DNA of 64,000 nucleotides from Flavobacteriaceae bacterium (GCA_013214065.1 JABSPK010000004.1:339643-403642), one strand, 5' to 3'; shown: positions 55,436-63,365, numbered from the stretch's first letter. Program-made: numbers and translations. The notes: generated by a model from the sequence alone, not told the origin.

Positions 55436-56424
55436 GCGCTGAGCTCCTGTAGTTTTTTCAATGCGGCCAAACCTTTTCCTCCTTGTAAGGATTCCATGGC
55501 TTTTTCAAAACCGGTCTTCACCGACACCTTCTGGGCCGTGGCAATAGCGACCCCTGCATTGGCACAGACCACGTGGTTTTGTGCCTCGCTGCCCTTGCCT
55601 TGGAGGATATCCATAAAGATCCGGGCTGAATCACTCACGTCATCACCCCCGACGATGGCTTCGGCCTTGACGGCATCGACACCAAAATCGGAAGGCGATA
55701 GCATGCCCTCCGACCCGTTTGAAATGGTCTTTGTAGCCCCGGTCAGACTGATCTCGTCATACCCGTCCAAAGCATGGAGCACCGTGAAGTTTTTGTCGGT
55801 ATTCTGATAGAGATAGCCGTACATGCGGGCCAGTTCCAAATTGAAGACCCCGACCATTTGGTTTTTTGGAAATGCCGGATTCACCATGGGGCCCAACATA
55901 TTAAAGAAGGTCTTCACCGCCAACTCCCTTCGTATCGGGGCGACGTTTTTCATGGCCGGATGGAACAAAGGCGCGTGCAACACACAAATGCCCGCTTCGT
56001 CAATAGATCGTTCAAGGAAGTCGGCCTCATTGCTGAACCGGATACCCAAAAACTCCATGACATTGCTGCTGCCGCATTTGGAGGAAACCCCGTAGTTGCC
56101 GTGTTTGGTGACCTTTACACCGGCACCGGCCGTCACGAAAGAGGCCAGGGTCGAGATGTTGAAGGTGTCTTTGCCATCACCTCCGGTACCGCAAAGGTCG
56201 ATGGGGTCATAGGCGCTGAGGTCGACCGCTAGGCAGAGCTCCAACAGGGCGTCACGAAAGCCTTCCAATTCGTCAATGGTGATGCTCCGCATCATATAAA
56301 CGGTCAGAAAGGCGGCAATTTGACTGGTATTGTATTCGCCTTTGGCGATGTTCACCAATATTTGCTTGGCGTCTTCTTTGGCCAAGATCTCATGATTGAT
56401 CAGTTTGTTCAAGGTCTCTTTCAT
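55432..56424 (-). CDS. trpD: Anthranilate phosphoribosyltransferase
   Basis: 330 residues. It transfers the phosphoribosyl group from PRPP to anthranilate. The glycine-rich PRPP site is DLCGTGGDGKDTFNIST, with KHGNYGVSSKCGSSNV next and the metal-binding DE pair in LDGYDEIS. Free-standing, not fused to trpG. Overlaps trpG by four bases. Confidence 0.97.
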   Translation of the reverse strand: MKETLNKLINHEILAKEDAKQILVNIAKGEYNTSQIAAFLTVYMMRSITIDELEGFRDALLELCLAVDLSAYDPIDLCGTGGDGKDTFNISTLASFVTAGAGVKVTKHGNYGVSSKCGSSNVMEFLGIRFSNEADFLERSIDEAGICVLHAPLFHPAMKNVAPIRRELAVKTFFNMLGPMVNPAFPKNQMVGVFNLELARMYGYLYQNTDKNFTVLHALDGYDEISLTGATKTISNGSEGMLSPSDFGVDAVKAEAIVGGDDVSDSARIFMDILQGKGSEAQNHVVCANAGVAIATAQKVSVKTGFEKAMESLQGGKGLAALKKLQELSA

Positions 56425-56987
56425 CGTTCCAACCAGTTTTTTAAGATTTGTTTGCCGTGTGGGGTCAGGACCGATTCGGGGTGGAATTGGACCGCCCTGA
56501 TATCGTATTCGGCATGGCGTAATGACATGATCTGTCCGTTTTCATCGGTCGATGTGGCCACAATGGCATCCGGAAGATGCGTATCGACCACCCAAGAGTG
56601 GTAGCGCCCTACTTCGATTTCTTTGGGTAAACCCTTGAAAATCGGATCTTTCTCGGTTATCGTTACGGTAGTAGCTACGCCATGGTAGACTTGATCCAAA
56701 TTGACCAAGCTGCCCCCATAGACCTCCGCGATGGCCTGTTGGCCCAAACAGACCCCGAAGATGCGTTTGCTCGGTCCGTATTTGGCGATAATGGGCTTCA
56801 GCAAACCGGCTTCATCCGGAATTCCGGGTCCGGGTGAGAGTACGATTTCATCAAAGGCATCCACTTCCTCGAGGTCCAATTCGTCGTTGCGTTTGACGAC
56901 CACCTCACAGTCCAAATCCTCAAGATAGTGTACCAGATTGTAGGTGAAACTATCGTAGTTGTCGATCATCAGTATCCGTCTTCCCAT
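56421..56987 (-). CDS. trpG: Anthranilate synthase glutamine amidotransferase subunit
   Basis: 188 residues from ATG 56987 (MGRRILMIDNYDSFTYN); the longer frame would overlap trpE by 23 bases. It releases ammonia from glutamine for TrpE. The catalytic triad is Cys in FGVCLGQQA and His/Glu in AVQFHPESV; LSPGPGIPDE is the oxyanion region. The start lies one base after the trpE stop. A dual role with p-aminobenzoate synthase (pabA) is possible. Confidence 0.96.
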   Translation of the reverse strand: MGRRILMIDNYDSFTYNLVHYLEDLDCEVVVKRNDELDLEEVDAFDEIVLSPGPGIPDEAGLLKPIIAKYGPSKRIFGVCLGQQAIAEVYGGSLVNLDQVYHGVATTVTITEKDPIFKGLPKEIEVGRYHSWVVDTHLPDAIVATSTDENGQIMSLRHAEYDIRAVQFHPESVLTPHGKQILKNWLER

Positions 56988-56988
56988 C

Positions 56989-58386
56989 TTAGATCTTTTC
57001 CGCGATTTCAAGGGCCTTGTTCAAGGCACCGAGTTTGTTATAGGTCTCTTGTAATTCGGTTTCGGGATCGGAGGCCGCTACCAAGCCCGCACCAGCTTGA
57101 AAATGGAGCTGGTGGTTTTTGCTCAAGAAGGTACGGATCATAATGGCGTGGTTGAAATTGCCTTTAAAGTCCATAAACCCGATGGCCCCTCCATAATAAG
57201 CCCGACTGGTTTTTTCATATTGTTCGATCAATTGCATGGCCCGATGTTTAGGGGCTCCGCTCAGCGTTCCTGCCGGAAAGGTATCGGCGACGATCTTCAG
57301 GGTCGAAATGGAATCCTTTTTTTGACCGGTCACCTTGGAGACCAGGTGGATGACATGTGAGAAGTACTGAACCTCGCGATAGGTCTCGACATCGACCAGA
57401 TTGCCATTGCGACTGAGGTCGTTTCGGGCCAGGTCGACCAACATCACATGTTCGCTGTTCTCCTTCTCATCGGCAGCGAGCTTTTTGGCCAAAGCAGCGT
57501 CTTGTTCGTCATTACCGGTGCGCTTATAGGTGCCTGCGATAGGGTGGATCTCGGCCTTACCGTCTTTCACGATAAGCTGCGCTTCAGGCGAACTGCCGAA
57601 TATCTTGAAATCGCCATAATCGAAATAAAAGAGATAGGGCGACGGGTTGATCGATCGCAGGGCCCGGTATACATTGAATTCATCTCCTTTGAACCCTTGC
57701 GAAAACCGTCGTGAAAGTACCAATTGGAAGACATCGCCACGTTGGCAATGCTTTTTCGCGAAGGCTACATGCTCACGGTATTCGGCATCTTGGAGATTCG
57801 ACTCCGCCTCACCGTCCTTACTGAACCCATAGGTGGCGAAACTGCGTACTTTGAGCAGTTGCTCCAATTCGGCGGTATTGTCTTCCGAATCATAACAATG
57901 GGCGAAGAGGTAGGCCTCGTTCTTAAAATGGTTGATGGCGATGATGTTCTGATAGACCGCATAAAAGATATCGGGGATGTCGATCGAATCCGGCTTTTTG
58001 GTAAGGGTTACCGATTCGAAATAGCGAACGGCATCATAGGCGATATAGCCGAAGAGGCCGTTGGTAATGAACTTGAAGTCGTGTTGGTCGATTTCGAAAC
58101 GCTTCGAAAAACCATCGATGAGGGCGGTCACATCGCTTTTGTCGTCTAAGGGCACCGTTTCGATCGAACCGTCGGGAAACCGCTGCTCCATGCGCTCATT
58201 GGCCACCTTTAAAGAAGCGATCGGGTTGCAACAGATGTACGAAAAACTGTTGTCGTTGGCATGGTAATCACTACTCTCCAACAGAATACTATTAGGGAAT
58301 CTATCGCGGACCTTCAAGTACACACTGACCGGTGTGATGGTATCGGCGAGGATCTGCTTGTGATGGGTCTTTAATTTGAAATTCAT
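56989..58386 (-). CDS. trpE: Anthranilate synthase component I
   Basis: 465 residues. It converts chorismate plus ammonia to anthranilate. The catalytic domain is marked by FQLVLSRRF, SPEAQLIVKDG, PIAGTYKRTGND, DLARNDLSRNG, and FPAGTLSGAPKHRAM. The N-terminal Trp-feedback region includes LLESSDYHANDNSFSY, which contains the LLES motif of Trp-sensitive enzymes, so allosteric inhibition is likely in addition to the attenuation described upstream. First structural gene of trpEGDCFBA. Confidence 0.97.
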   Translation of the reverse strand: MNFKLKTHHKQILADTITPVSVYLKVRDRFPNSILLESSDYHANDNSFSYICCNPIASLKVANERMEQRFPDGSIETVPLDDKSDVTALIDGFSKRFEIDQHDFKFITNGLFGYIAYDAVRYFESVTLTKKPDSIDIPDIFYAVYQNIIAINHFKNEAYLFAHCYDSEDNTAELEQLLKVRSFATYGFSKDGEAESNLQDAEYREHVAFAKKHCQRGDVFQLVLSRRFSQGFKGDEFNVYRALRSINPSPYLFYFDYGDFKIFGSSPEAQLIVKDGKAEIHPIAGTYKRTGNDEQDAALAKKLAADEKENSEHVMLVDLARNDLSRNGNLVDVETYREVQYFSHVIHLVSKVTGQKKDSISTLKIVADTFPAGTLSGAPKHRAMQLIEQYEKTSRAYYGGAIGFMDFKGNFNHAIMIRTFLSKNHQLHFQAGAGLVAASDPETELQETYNKLGALNKALEIAEKI

Positions 58387-58400
58387 GTTCGACTTTATTC

Positions 58401-58433
58401 AAAAAATTAAGGCTTGTCGTGATGACAAGCCTT
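58401..58433 (-). terminator. Attenuator terminator immediately before trpE
   Basis: On the minus strand AAGGCTTGTC (58433-58424) and GACAAGCCTT (58418-58409) form a perfect 10-bp stem with a 5-base loop, followed by AATTTTTTG. It ends 15 bases before the trpE ATG, inside the trp transcription unit and after the Trp-rich leader frame. A terminator at this place makes sense only as a regulated one. A competing pairing is possible: UCGUGA at the leader stop (58469-58464) with UCACGA of the loop and right arm (58422-58417). Confidence 0.85.
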
Positions 58434-58463
58434 TGATATTATTATTTGGATAGCAGGACTAGC

Positions 58464-58517
58464 TCACGAAATCTGACGTAAGTTCTTCCACCACCAAGAT
58501 GTATTGCGTAATTGCAT
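58464..58517 (-). CDS. trpL: trp leader peptide with three consecutive Trp codons
   Basis: An 18-codon frame, ATG to TGA, encodes MQLRNTSWWWKNLRQIS. The three TGG codons are at 58496-58488. Trp is rare in proteins, and three in a row directly upstream of trpE and its pre-terminator is the signature of ribosome-mediated attenuation. A stem CUUACG/CGUGAG (58482-58477 with 58468-58463, one wobble) begins just after the Trp codons and includes the stop; a ribosome stalled on Trp would mask its left arm and free the right arm for the antiterminator. The ATG is only five bases after a -7 box, so the mRNA is probably leaderless. Confidence 0.85.
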   Translation of the reverse strand: MQLRNTSWWWKNLRQIS

Positions 58518-58522
58518 AGGGT

Positions 58523-58554
58523 CAAATATAGAAATCAATTTGATGAATCCCAAT
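58523..58554 (-). promoter_or_regulatory. Promoter of the trp operon (-33 ATTG, -7 TATATTTG)
   Basis: Minus-strand ATTG (58554-58551) is followed after 20 bases by TATATTTG (58530-58523), a perfect -7 box. The trp leader ATG begins five bases downstream, at the expected transcription start. The -33 element abuts the terminator of the upstream yceI gene. Confidence 0.7.
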
Positions 58555-58598
58555 AAAAAAATGAAAATCCCGCAGCGGCATTACCACGGCAGGATTTC
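58554..58598 (-). terminator. Intrinsic terminator of the marR-nitroreductase-yceI operon
   Basis: Minus-strand AAATCCTGC (58597-58589) pairs with GCGGGATTT (58573-58565) with one G-U wobble around a GC-rich loop, followed by TC and A plus seven T. It separates yceI from the trp promoter on the same strand. Confidence 0.75.
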
Positions 58599-58636
58599 CA
58601 AACACTCAAACTAATTTCCTTTTTCTATGTTGGGTC

Positions 58637-59209
58637 TTAAAATTCCAAATCGACGACCAAATCGAACTCGTCATAAATGGTCTTGTCACCTAAGTTGTCG
58701 AAAAAACTTCCCGAACCATACTTTACGTCGTATTGGGCGCGATCAACTTTCATCGTAGCAGTGGCTTTGCTGCCGTAAACCGAAACATCGAAGGTTACCG
58801 GTTTTGTGATTCCTTTGATCGTGAGGTCGCCGGTCACTTTATACGAGTTCTTTCCTGAGCTTTCGACTTTGGTAAATACCAAATTTGAAGTCGGATGGGA
58901 GGCTGTCGAAAAGAAATCGTCGGAATGGAGGTGCCCATCCAACTTCGCTTTGTAATCACCGCTTAAATCGGTGGTGTTGATGGTGGTCATATCGACGGTA
59001 AACTCGCCGCCGGTCAATTTGCCTTGGTCGAATACCAGCGCGCCTGCCTTAAGGCTGATGGTGCCCGTATGCGAGCCTGTAACTTTGTAGGCTTTCCAGG
59101 TGACCGTACTGGCGTCGGCTTTCACTTCTTTCTTTTCACCATCGACAGGGTTGGCGAGGGCAAGTCCGAATACAAGGGTCAATGCAATGCTTAATAGATT
59201 CTTTTTCAT
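58637..59209 (-). CDS. YceI-family periplasmic protein
   Basis: 190 residues from ATG 59209 (MKKNLLSIAL); an ATG three codons upstream is also in frame. A signal peptide (about 1-19, FGLALA) precedes a YceI lipocalin-like beta barrel: STVTWKAYKVTGSHTGTISL, TDLSGDYKAKLDGHLHSDDFF and a D-R-A-Q-Y-D-V strand. Family members bind polyisoprenoids such as ubiquinone analogues in a hydrophobic cavity. It is the last gene of a unit with a nitroreductase-type flavoprotein and MarR, a grouping that suggests a quinone- or redox-stress role (inference). Confidence 0.9.
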   Translation of the reverse strand: MKKNLLSIALTLVFGLALANPVDGEKKEVKADASTVTWKAYKVTGSHTGTISLKAGALVFDQGKLTGGEFTVDMTTINTTDLSGDYKAKLDGHLHSDDFFSTASHPTSNLVFTKVESSGKNSYKVTGDLTIKGITKPVTFDVSVYGSKATATMKVDRAQYDVKYGSGSFFDNLGDKTIYDEFDLVVDLEF

Positions 59210-59238
59210 GATTTTCAAATTATGGATTGTTTTAAAAT

Positions 59239-59871
59239 TTATAGATGTGTGAATAATTCCGAGGTTGATTTGCGCACTTTGGCGTAGTGCTGGGTATCAT
59301 CTTCTGAAGATCGGTACCCAACGGCCAAGACAACGGCTGCGTTTTGGTTTTTTTTCGATAACCCCAATATCTCGTTGTACTTTTCCGGTTCGAAACCTTC
59401 CATGGCACAAGTGTCGATATGGAGTTCCGCGGCGGCTTGCATTGCGTTGCCCAGTGCCAAGTACACCTGTTTGGCGGTCCAAGTGCTTTTCACTTCTTTG
59501 GGCAACTCCAATAATTTTGATTTCATGAAGTCACCGTATCCTTTCAATCCCTCCGCGGGAATATTCCGTGTTTCCGAAACATTGGTCAAATAGTCATCGA
59601 TGAGTTCATCGGCAAAATCGGTGGCATTGGCAAAAACCAGGATATGTGAGGCATCGGTCAATTGCGATTGCCCCCAGCTGACCGGTTTTAACCGTTCCCT
59701 GATGTCTTGGTCGGTGATGATATAGATATGATAGGGTTGCAAGCCATACGAGGAGGCACTTAAGCGAGTGGCTTCCAGTAGGGTTTCCAAGTCTTCATCC
59801 GACACTTTTTTAGTGGCATCGAATTTTTTGGTGGCGTAGCGCCAATTTCTGTTTTTCAGTGTATTGTCCAT
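59239..59871 (-). CDS. Nitroreductase-family NAD(P)H-dependent oxidoreductase
   Basis: 210 residues of the FMN-binding nitroreductase fold. RNWRYATKKFD, LEATRLSASSYGLQPYH (FMN contacts) and the C-terminal AVVLAVGYRSSEDD are typical of the NfsB/YfkO-like group; a dimeric flavoprotein reducing quinones or nitro-compounds. It lies one base after marR, so it is very likely controlled by that repressor. Confidence 0.9.
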   Translation of the reverse strand: MDNTLKNRNWRYATKKFDATKKVSDEDLETLLEATRLSASSYGLQPYHIYIITDQDIRERLKPVSWGQSQLTDASHILVFANATDFADELIDDYLTNVSETRNIPAEGLKGYGDFMKSKLLELPKEVKSTWTAKQVYLALGNAMQAAAELHIDTCAMEGFEPEKYNEILGLSKKNQNAAVVLAVGYRSSEDDTQHYAKVRKSTSELFTHL

Positions 59872-59872
59872 A

Positions 59873-60319
59873 TTAAAATTTATCCAATAAGAGGTTTAAT
59901 TGTTCCAGTTCTTTGTCGTTGAATTTTTGCAGAAGCTGCATTTCGGTCGCCTCCATAACGCTGTCCAATTCGGTCAAAATGGTGTTGCCCTTGTTCGTTA
60001 TGGTGATCTCGACTTTTCTGCGGTTGTTGGCACAAACGGCCCGATCTACATAACCTTTCAATAATAATTTATCGACCAATCGGGTGGTATTGCTCATTTT
60101 GGTTACCATGCGTTCATTGATGGTCGAGAGGTTGGCCGGTGCGCCTTTTTGTCCGCGCAGTATACGTAGTACGTTGAATTGTTGCTCCGAAACCTCATAG
60201 GGTTTAAGGGCAGCTGCAAAGGCTTCACTGATCTTATTACCTACCAAGGCGAAGTGGATCATGGTCCGCATTCGAAGTGGCAACCGTTTTTCCGTTTTTA
60301 TTATCGCTTCTACATTCAT
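59873..60319 (-). CDS. MarR-family transcriptional regulator
   Basis: 148 residues. A winged helix-turn-helix spans about 45-110: VSEQQFNVLRILRGQKG, LSTINERMVTKMSNTTRLVD as recognition region, KGYVDRAVCANNRRKVEITI as the wing. MarR dimers bind palindromes and are released by small phenolic or oxidising ligands. A single Cys (in RAVCANNRR) lies in the wing region and could serve redox sensing. It is first in an operon with a nitroreductase and YceI and has a palindrome over its own promoter. Confidence 0.93.
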   Translation of the reverse strand: MNVEAIIKTEKRLPLRMRTMIHFALVGNKISEAFAAALKPYEVSEQQFNVLRILRGQKGAPANLSTINERMVTKMSNTTRLVDKLLLKGYVDRAVCANNRRKVEITITNKGNTILTELDSVMEATEMQLLQKFNDKELEQLNLLLDKF

Positions 60320-60328
60320 GTCATTACA

Positions 60329-60349
60329 ACAATTGTATATACAAATGTA
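60329..60349 (-). promoter_or_regulatory. Probable MarR operator overlapping the -7 box of marR
   Basis: The 20-mer ACAATTGTATATACAAATGT (60329-60348) is a palindrome with one mismatched pair; its core TTGTATATACAA (60333-60344) is a perfect 12-bp palindrome. On the minus strand TACATTTG (60349-60342), a perfect TAnnTTTG -7 box, lies inside it. It ends 10 bases from the marR start codon, so a bound MarR dimer would block transcription of its own operon. Confidence 0.65.
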
Positions 60350-60450
60350 TAATGGTTTGCAGGGGAATAAAAATTTTTCATCGATAAAATTTTGTTAAAA
60401 AAATAACGGTGGCTTGGGCATTGGCTAATTTTAACCTTAAATCATTTGCC

Positions 60451-60999
60451 ATGAGGTCGATGTTCCCTGTTTTGGTGCTAGCTGTTTTGCTTACCCAAGC
60501 TTGTGTCGAGAAGAAGAAAGAGTCGCAGACCGCCAGTGTATCCGAAACCGAGACCCCTGCGACCTCCGATAACGACAGCTTGCCATTTCCTGTTTATGAC
60601 TATGCAGGCCTAGAACCACTGCTTCGGCAAGAGAACGATACCACCTACATCGTTAACTTCTGGGCTACTTGGTGCAAACCTTGTATCGAAGAAATGCCCC
60701 ATTTCGAAAAAACGTATGCCGAACGCAAATCGGAGAAGCTCGCCCTGGTTTTCGTGAGTCTCGATATGCCCTCGATGTGGCAGAAACGATTAGTGCCCTT
60801 TGTTGAGAAAAAAGGTCTGAAAGGCCAAGTAGTGATTTTGGATGACACCAAAATGAACGACTGGATACCCAAGATAGCTCCCGATTGGGGTGGGGGAATC
60901 CCGGCAACCTTGATTTACAATCGCGACCAGCGGCAATTCTATGAACAGGGCTTTACCTATGAAACACTAAACACTGAACTTGAAAAATTTATACGATGA
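60451..60999 (+). CDS. TlpA-like thioredoxin-fold lipoprotein
   Basis: 182 residues from ATG 60451; the frame is open to a GTG at 60409, but the ATG gives a clean lipoprotein signal (LVLAVLLTQAC, Cys18). A Ser/Thr/Glu-rich linker precedes a thioredoxin fold with active site WCKPC (Cys75, Cys78) in NFWATWCKPCIEEMPHF. It would exchange thiols in the periplasm, as in TlpA/ResA. It overlaps the next thioredoxin-like gene by four bases. Confidence 0.88.
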   Translation: MRSMFPVLVLAVLLTQACVEKKKESQTASVSETETPATSDNDSLPFPVYDYAGLEPLLRQENDTTYIVNFWATWCKPCIEEMPHFEKTYAERKSEKLALVFVSLDMPSMWQKRLVPFVEKKGLKGQVVILDDTKMNDWIPKIAPDWGGGIPATLIYNRDQRQFYEQGFTYETLNTELEKFIR

Positions 61000-61613
61000 A
61001 ACTTAAAAAATATTTCTCCCCACTACTCTTGATCATGGTCCTCATTGGGGCTGTTGCTTTTACGACAAATCCTTATCAAGGGTATTCGATCGGGGATGCG
61101 GCTACGGATTTTTCTTTGCAAAATGTGGATGGGAATAGGGTGTCACTATCCGATTTCGATACCGCCAAAGGCTTTTTGGTCATTTTTACCTGTAATACCT
61201 GTCCGTATGCGGTGGCCTACGAAGACAGGATCATTGCCCTTGATGCCAAATACGAACCGATGGGGGTTCCGGTAATCGCCATTAATCCGAATAATCCGGC
61301 GGCAAAGCCCGGCGATAGTTTCGAAGCCATGAAGGTCAGGGCCCAAGAAAAAGGGTTCACCTTTCCCTACCTCCTTGATGACGGTCAAACCATTTATCCA
61401 CAATACGGTGCCACCCGCACGCCACATGGCTATTTATTGGAACGTACGGACGAAGGAAATATAGTGCGGTACATCGGCGCCATCGATGACAACTATCAAG
61501 ATGCCGCACAGGTCGAAGAGAAATATGTAGAAAACGCGGTCGATGCCATGCTGGCCGGTGAAGAAATCGAGCTTACGACCACAAGGGCCATCGGATGTTC
61601 GATAAAAGTATAA
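60996..61613 (+). CDS. Secreted redoxin / thioredoxin-like protein
   Basis: 205 residues. An N-terminal hydrophobic signal (about 8-22) is followed by an AhpC/TSA-like redoxin domain: GDAATDFSLQNVDGNRVSLSD and the active site FTCNTCPYA (Cys66, Cys69). The CxxC followed by PYA marks the thioredoxin-family group often annotated as peroxiredoxin-like. It is coupled to the TlpA-like lipoprotein, suggesting a shared periplasmic electron-transfer pair. An intrinsic terminator follows. Confidence 0.87.
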   Translation: MKLKKYFSPLLLIMVLIGAVAFTTNPYQGYSIGDAATDFSLQNVDGNRVSLSDFDTAKGFLVIFTCNTCPYAVAYEDRIIALDAKYEPMGVPVIAINPNNPAAKPGDSFEAMKVRAQEKGFTFPYLLDDGQTIYPQYGATRTPHGYLLERTDEGNIVRYIGAIDDNYQDAAQVEEKYVENAVDAMLAGEEIELTTTRAIGCSIKV

Positions 61614-61633
61614 TACGAAAAATACGTAGTTTT

Positions 61634-61665
61634 AGGTCCGGGGTCATGCTCCGGACTTTTATTTT
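61634..61665 (+). terminator. Intrinsic terminator after the thioredoxin pair
   Basis: GTCCGGGG (61636-61643) pairs with CTCCGGAC (61649-61656), one G-U wobble, 5-base loop, followed by TTTTATTTT. It lies about 20 bases after the redoxin stop. Confidence 0.85.
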
Positions 61666-61673
61666 GAGCAAAT

Positions 61674-61681
61674 TAAATTTG
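61674..61681 (+). promoter_or_regulatory. Candidate -7 box for the rhodanese gene
   Basis: TAAATTTG matches TAnnTTTG exactly and lies nine bases before the ATG at 61691, so the transcript would have almost no 5' leader. No -33 TTTG at standard spacing, because the terminator occupies that place. Confidence 0.4.
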
Positions 61682-61690
61682 ACGAAACAC

Positions 61691-61999
61691 ATGGATTTAA
61701 GCCAAGAAGAATGGGCGGCCCAATTAGCCGATGATCAAAACGCGGTCATTCTCGATGTCCGCACTGCCGATGAAGTGGAAGAAGGATACATCCCAGGGTC
61801 ACAAAACATAGACATTTATATGGGTCAAGGGTTCCTTGATGCCCTTGCCGAATTGGATACGTCTAAGAACTATTACGTCTATTGCCGTTCAGGAAACCGG
61901 AGCAGTCAGGCTTGCGCCATCATGAACAGCCAAGGTTTCGGGCAAACGTTCAATTTGGAAGGGGGCTTTATGGCCTGGGAGGGCGAAGTAGCCGAATAA
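61691..61999 (+). CDS. Single-domain rhodanese
   Basis: 102 residues from ATG 61691 (MDLSQEEWAAQL); the frame is open to 61595 but that region contains the upstream terminator and promoter. Active-site Cys65 sits in the loop VYCRSGNRS, with VILDVRTADEVEEGYIPGSQNI as the first conserved block. Cytoplasmic sulfurtransferase carrying persulfide sulfur; partner unknown. Own promoter likely. Confidence 0.9.
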   Translation: MDLSQEEWAAQLADDQNAVILDVRTADEVEEGYIPGSQNIDIYMGQGFLDALAELDTSKNYYVYCRSGNRSSQACAIMNSQGFGQTFNLEGGFMAWEGEVAE

Positions 62000-62073
62000 A
62001 CTTACTGCTCGCACCCGTTGCGGTTATCTCGGTTTATTTTGGTCTTTTGACGTAATCGAATCGAGATGCCACC

Positions 62074-63357
62074 ATGAAAGAAGCGCTACTCCATTATGTA
62101 TGGGCTTCCCACCGTATTCCCAAGAAGGAACTGTTCACTACTGAAAACGAGGTGCTGGAAATCCGCAATGCGGGTCAGCACAATCATGCCAGTGGTCCTG
62201 ACTTTTTCAATGCCCGGGTAAGCATCGATGGTCAGGAATGGGGTGGAAACGTGGAAATTCATCGAAATGCCTCCGATTGGTATGCCCACGGCCATGAAAA
62301 AGACCCCAACTATGATAATGTGGTCCTGCATGTCGTCTGGGTTGATGACGTCGCCATATTCCGAAGGGATGGCAGCCGCATCCCGACACTGGAATTAAAG
62401 CGATTTGTGGGATCCGATCTGTTATCGCGTTATCAAAGGTTATTCGAAAACCAACAGGTTCGGTTCATTCCCTGTGAACGTAATCTGAAAGCCGTTCCCG
62501 ATGATGTGGTATCGATATGGCAACAACGGCTTTATGTCGCCCGCCTTTTAACGAAATCGAAGGAGATCAAAACCTCGATGGAGGCGACCCAAAACCATTG
62601 GGAGGCGATTTTGTTCCGTTCCTTGATGAAAGGGTTCGGTCTGAATAAGAACGGGGGGGCTTTTAAGGCCCTTGCCGAACATCTTGATTTTTCACTGATC
62701 AAGAAGTTGTCCCGTCGTCCCTTTTCTTTGGAAACGCTTTTGTTCGGTTTGGCCGGTTTTTTGGAAAATGAAAAGGCGCATGATCCTTATTTTTTAAAAC
62801 AGCTGGCCCATTACCGCTTTTTGAAAAACACTTATCGTATACGGCCTTATCTGGGTCCACGGCCTGAGTTCTTTGGATTGCGACCCGCCAACTTTCCGAC
62901 CATACGCTTGGCACAGCTGGTACAGCTCTATGCCCTTCGGTCCGATTTGTTCCAAAAGGTGATGCGAATGGACAACCTAAACGATTTTTACGACTTGTTT
63001 CGGGTGTCGGTATCCGACTATTGGAAAACCCACTTCACTTTTGGCAAGCTTTCGGCCAAAAGGAACAAGCAGGTTTCTAAAACCACCGTCCATTTGTTGA
63101 TCAGCAATACCATAGTACCCCTCAAGTTGATGTATGCCCAATCTAGGGGAAACGATATCGCTGAAGAGGTGATCGGGTTAATGCGGACCTTACCTCGTGA
63201 AAGGAACGGTATTCTCGATCAATTCGAAACCTTTGGGCTTTCGGCTAGCAATGCCTTCGAAAGTCAGGCGAATTTGGGCCTTTACCATGACTACTGTTCC
63301 AAAGGGCGGTGTTTGCAATGCAGCATCGGAATTCATTTACTAGGAAGAAAACGCTAA
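62074..63357 (+). CDS. DUF2851 family protein
   Basis: 427 residues. The start LLHYVWASHRIP and the blocks NAGQHNHASGPDFFNARV, WGGNVEIHRNASDWYAHGH and NVVLHVVW are the DUF2851 signature found across Bacteroidota. The N-terminal acidic and His residues (E, D in GPDF, E in NVEIH) resemble a PD-(D/E)xK-like nuclease core, a guess from pattern only. The C-terminus carries a Cys trio (YCSKGRCLQC). It is followed after eight bases by the PspC gene. Confidence 0.85.
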   Translation: MKEALLHYVWASHRIPKKELFTTENEVLEIRNAGQHNHASGPDFFNARVSIDGQEWGGNVEIHRNASDWYAHGHEKDPNYDNVVLHVVWVDDVAIFRRDGSRIPTLELKRFVGSDLLSRYQRLFENQQVRFIPCERNLKAVPDDVVSIWQQRLYVARLLTKSKEIKTSMEATQNHWEAILFRSLMKGFGLNKNGGAFKALAEHLDFSLIKKLSRRPFSLETLLFGLAGFLENEKAHDPYFLKQLAHYRFLKNTYRIRPYLGPRPEFFGLRPANFPTIRLAQLVQLYALRSDLFQKVMRMDNLNDFYDLFRVSVSDYWKTHFTFGKLSAKRNKQVSKTTVHLLISNTIVPLKLMYAQSRGNDIAEEVIGLMRTLPRERNGILDQFETFGLSASNAFESQANLGLYHDYCSKGRCLQCSIGIHLLGRKR

Positions 63358-63365
63358 TTTTGGGT

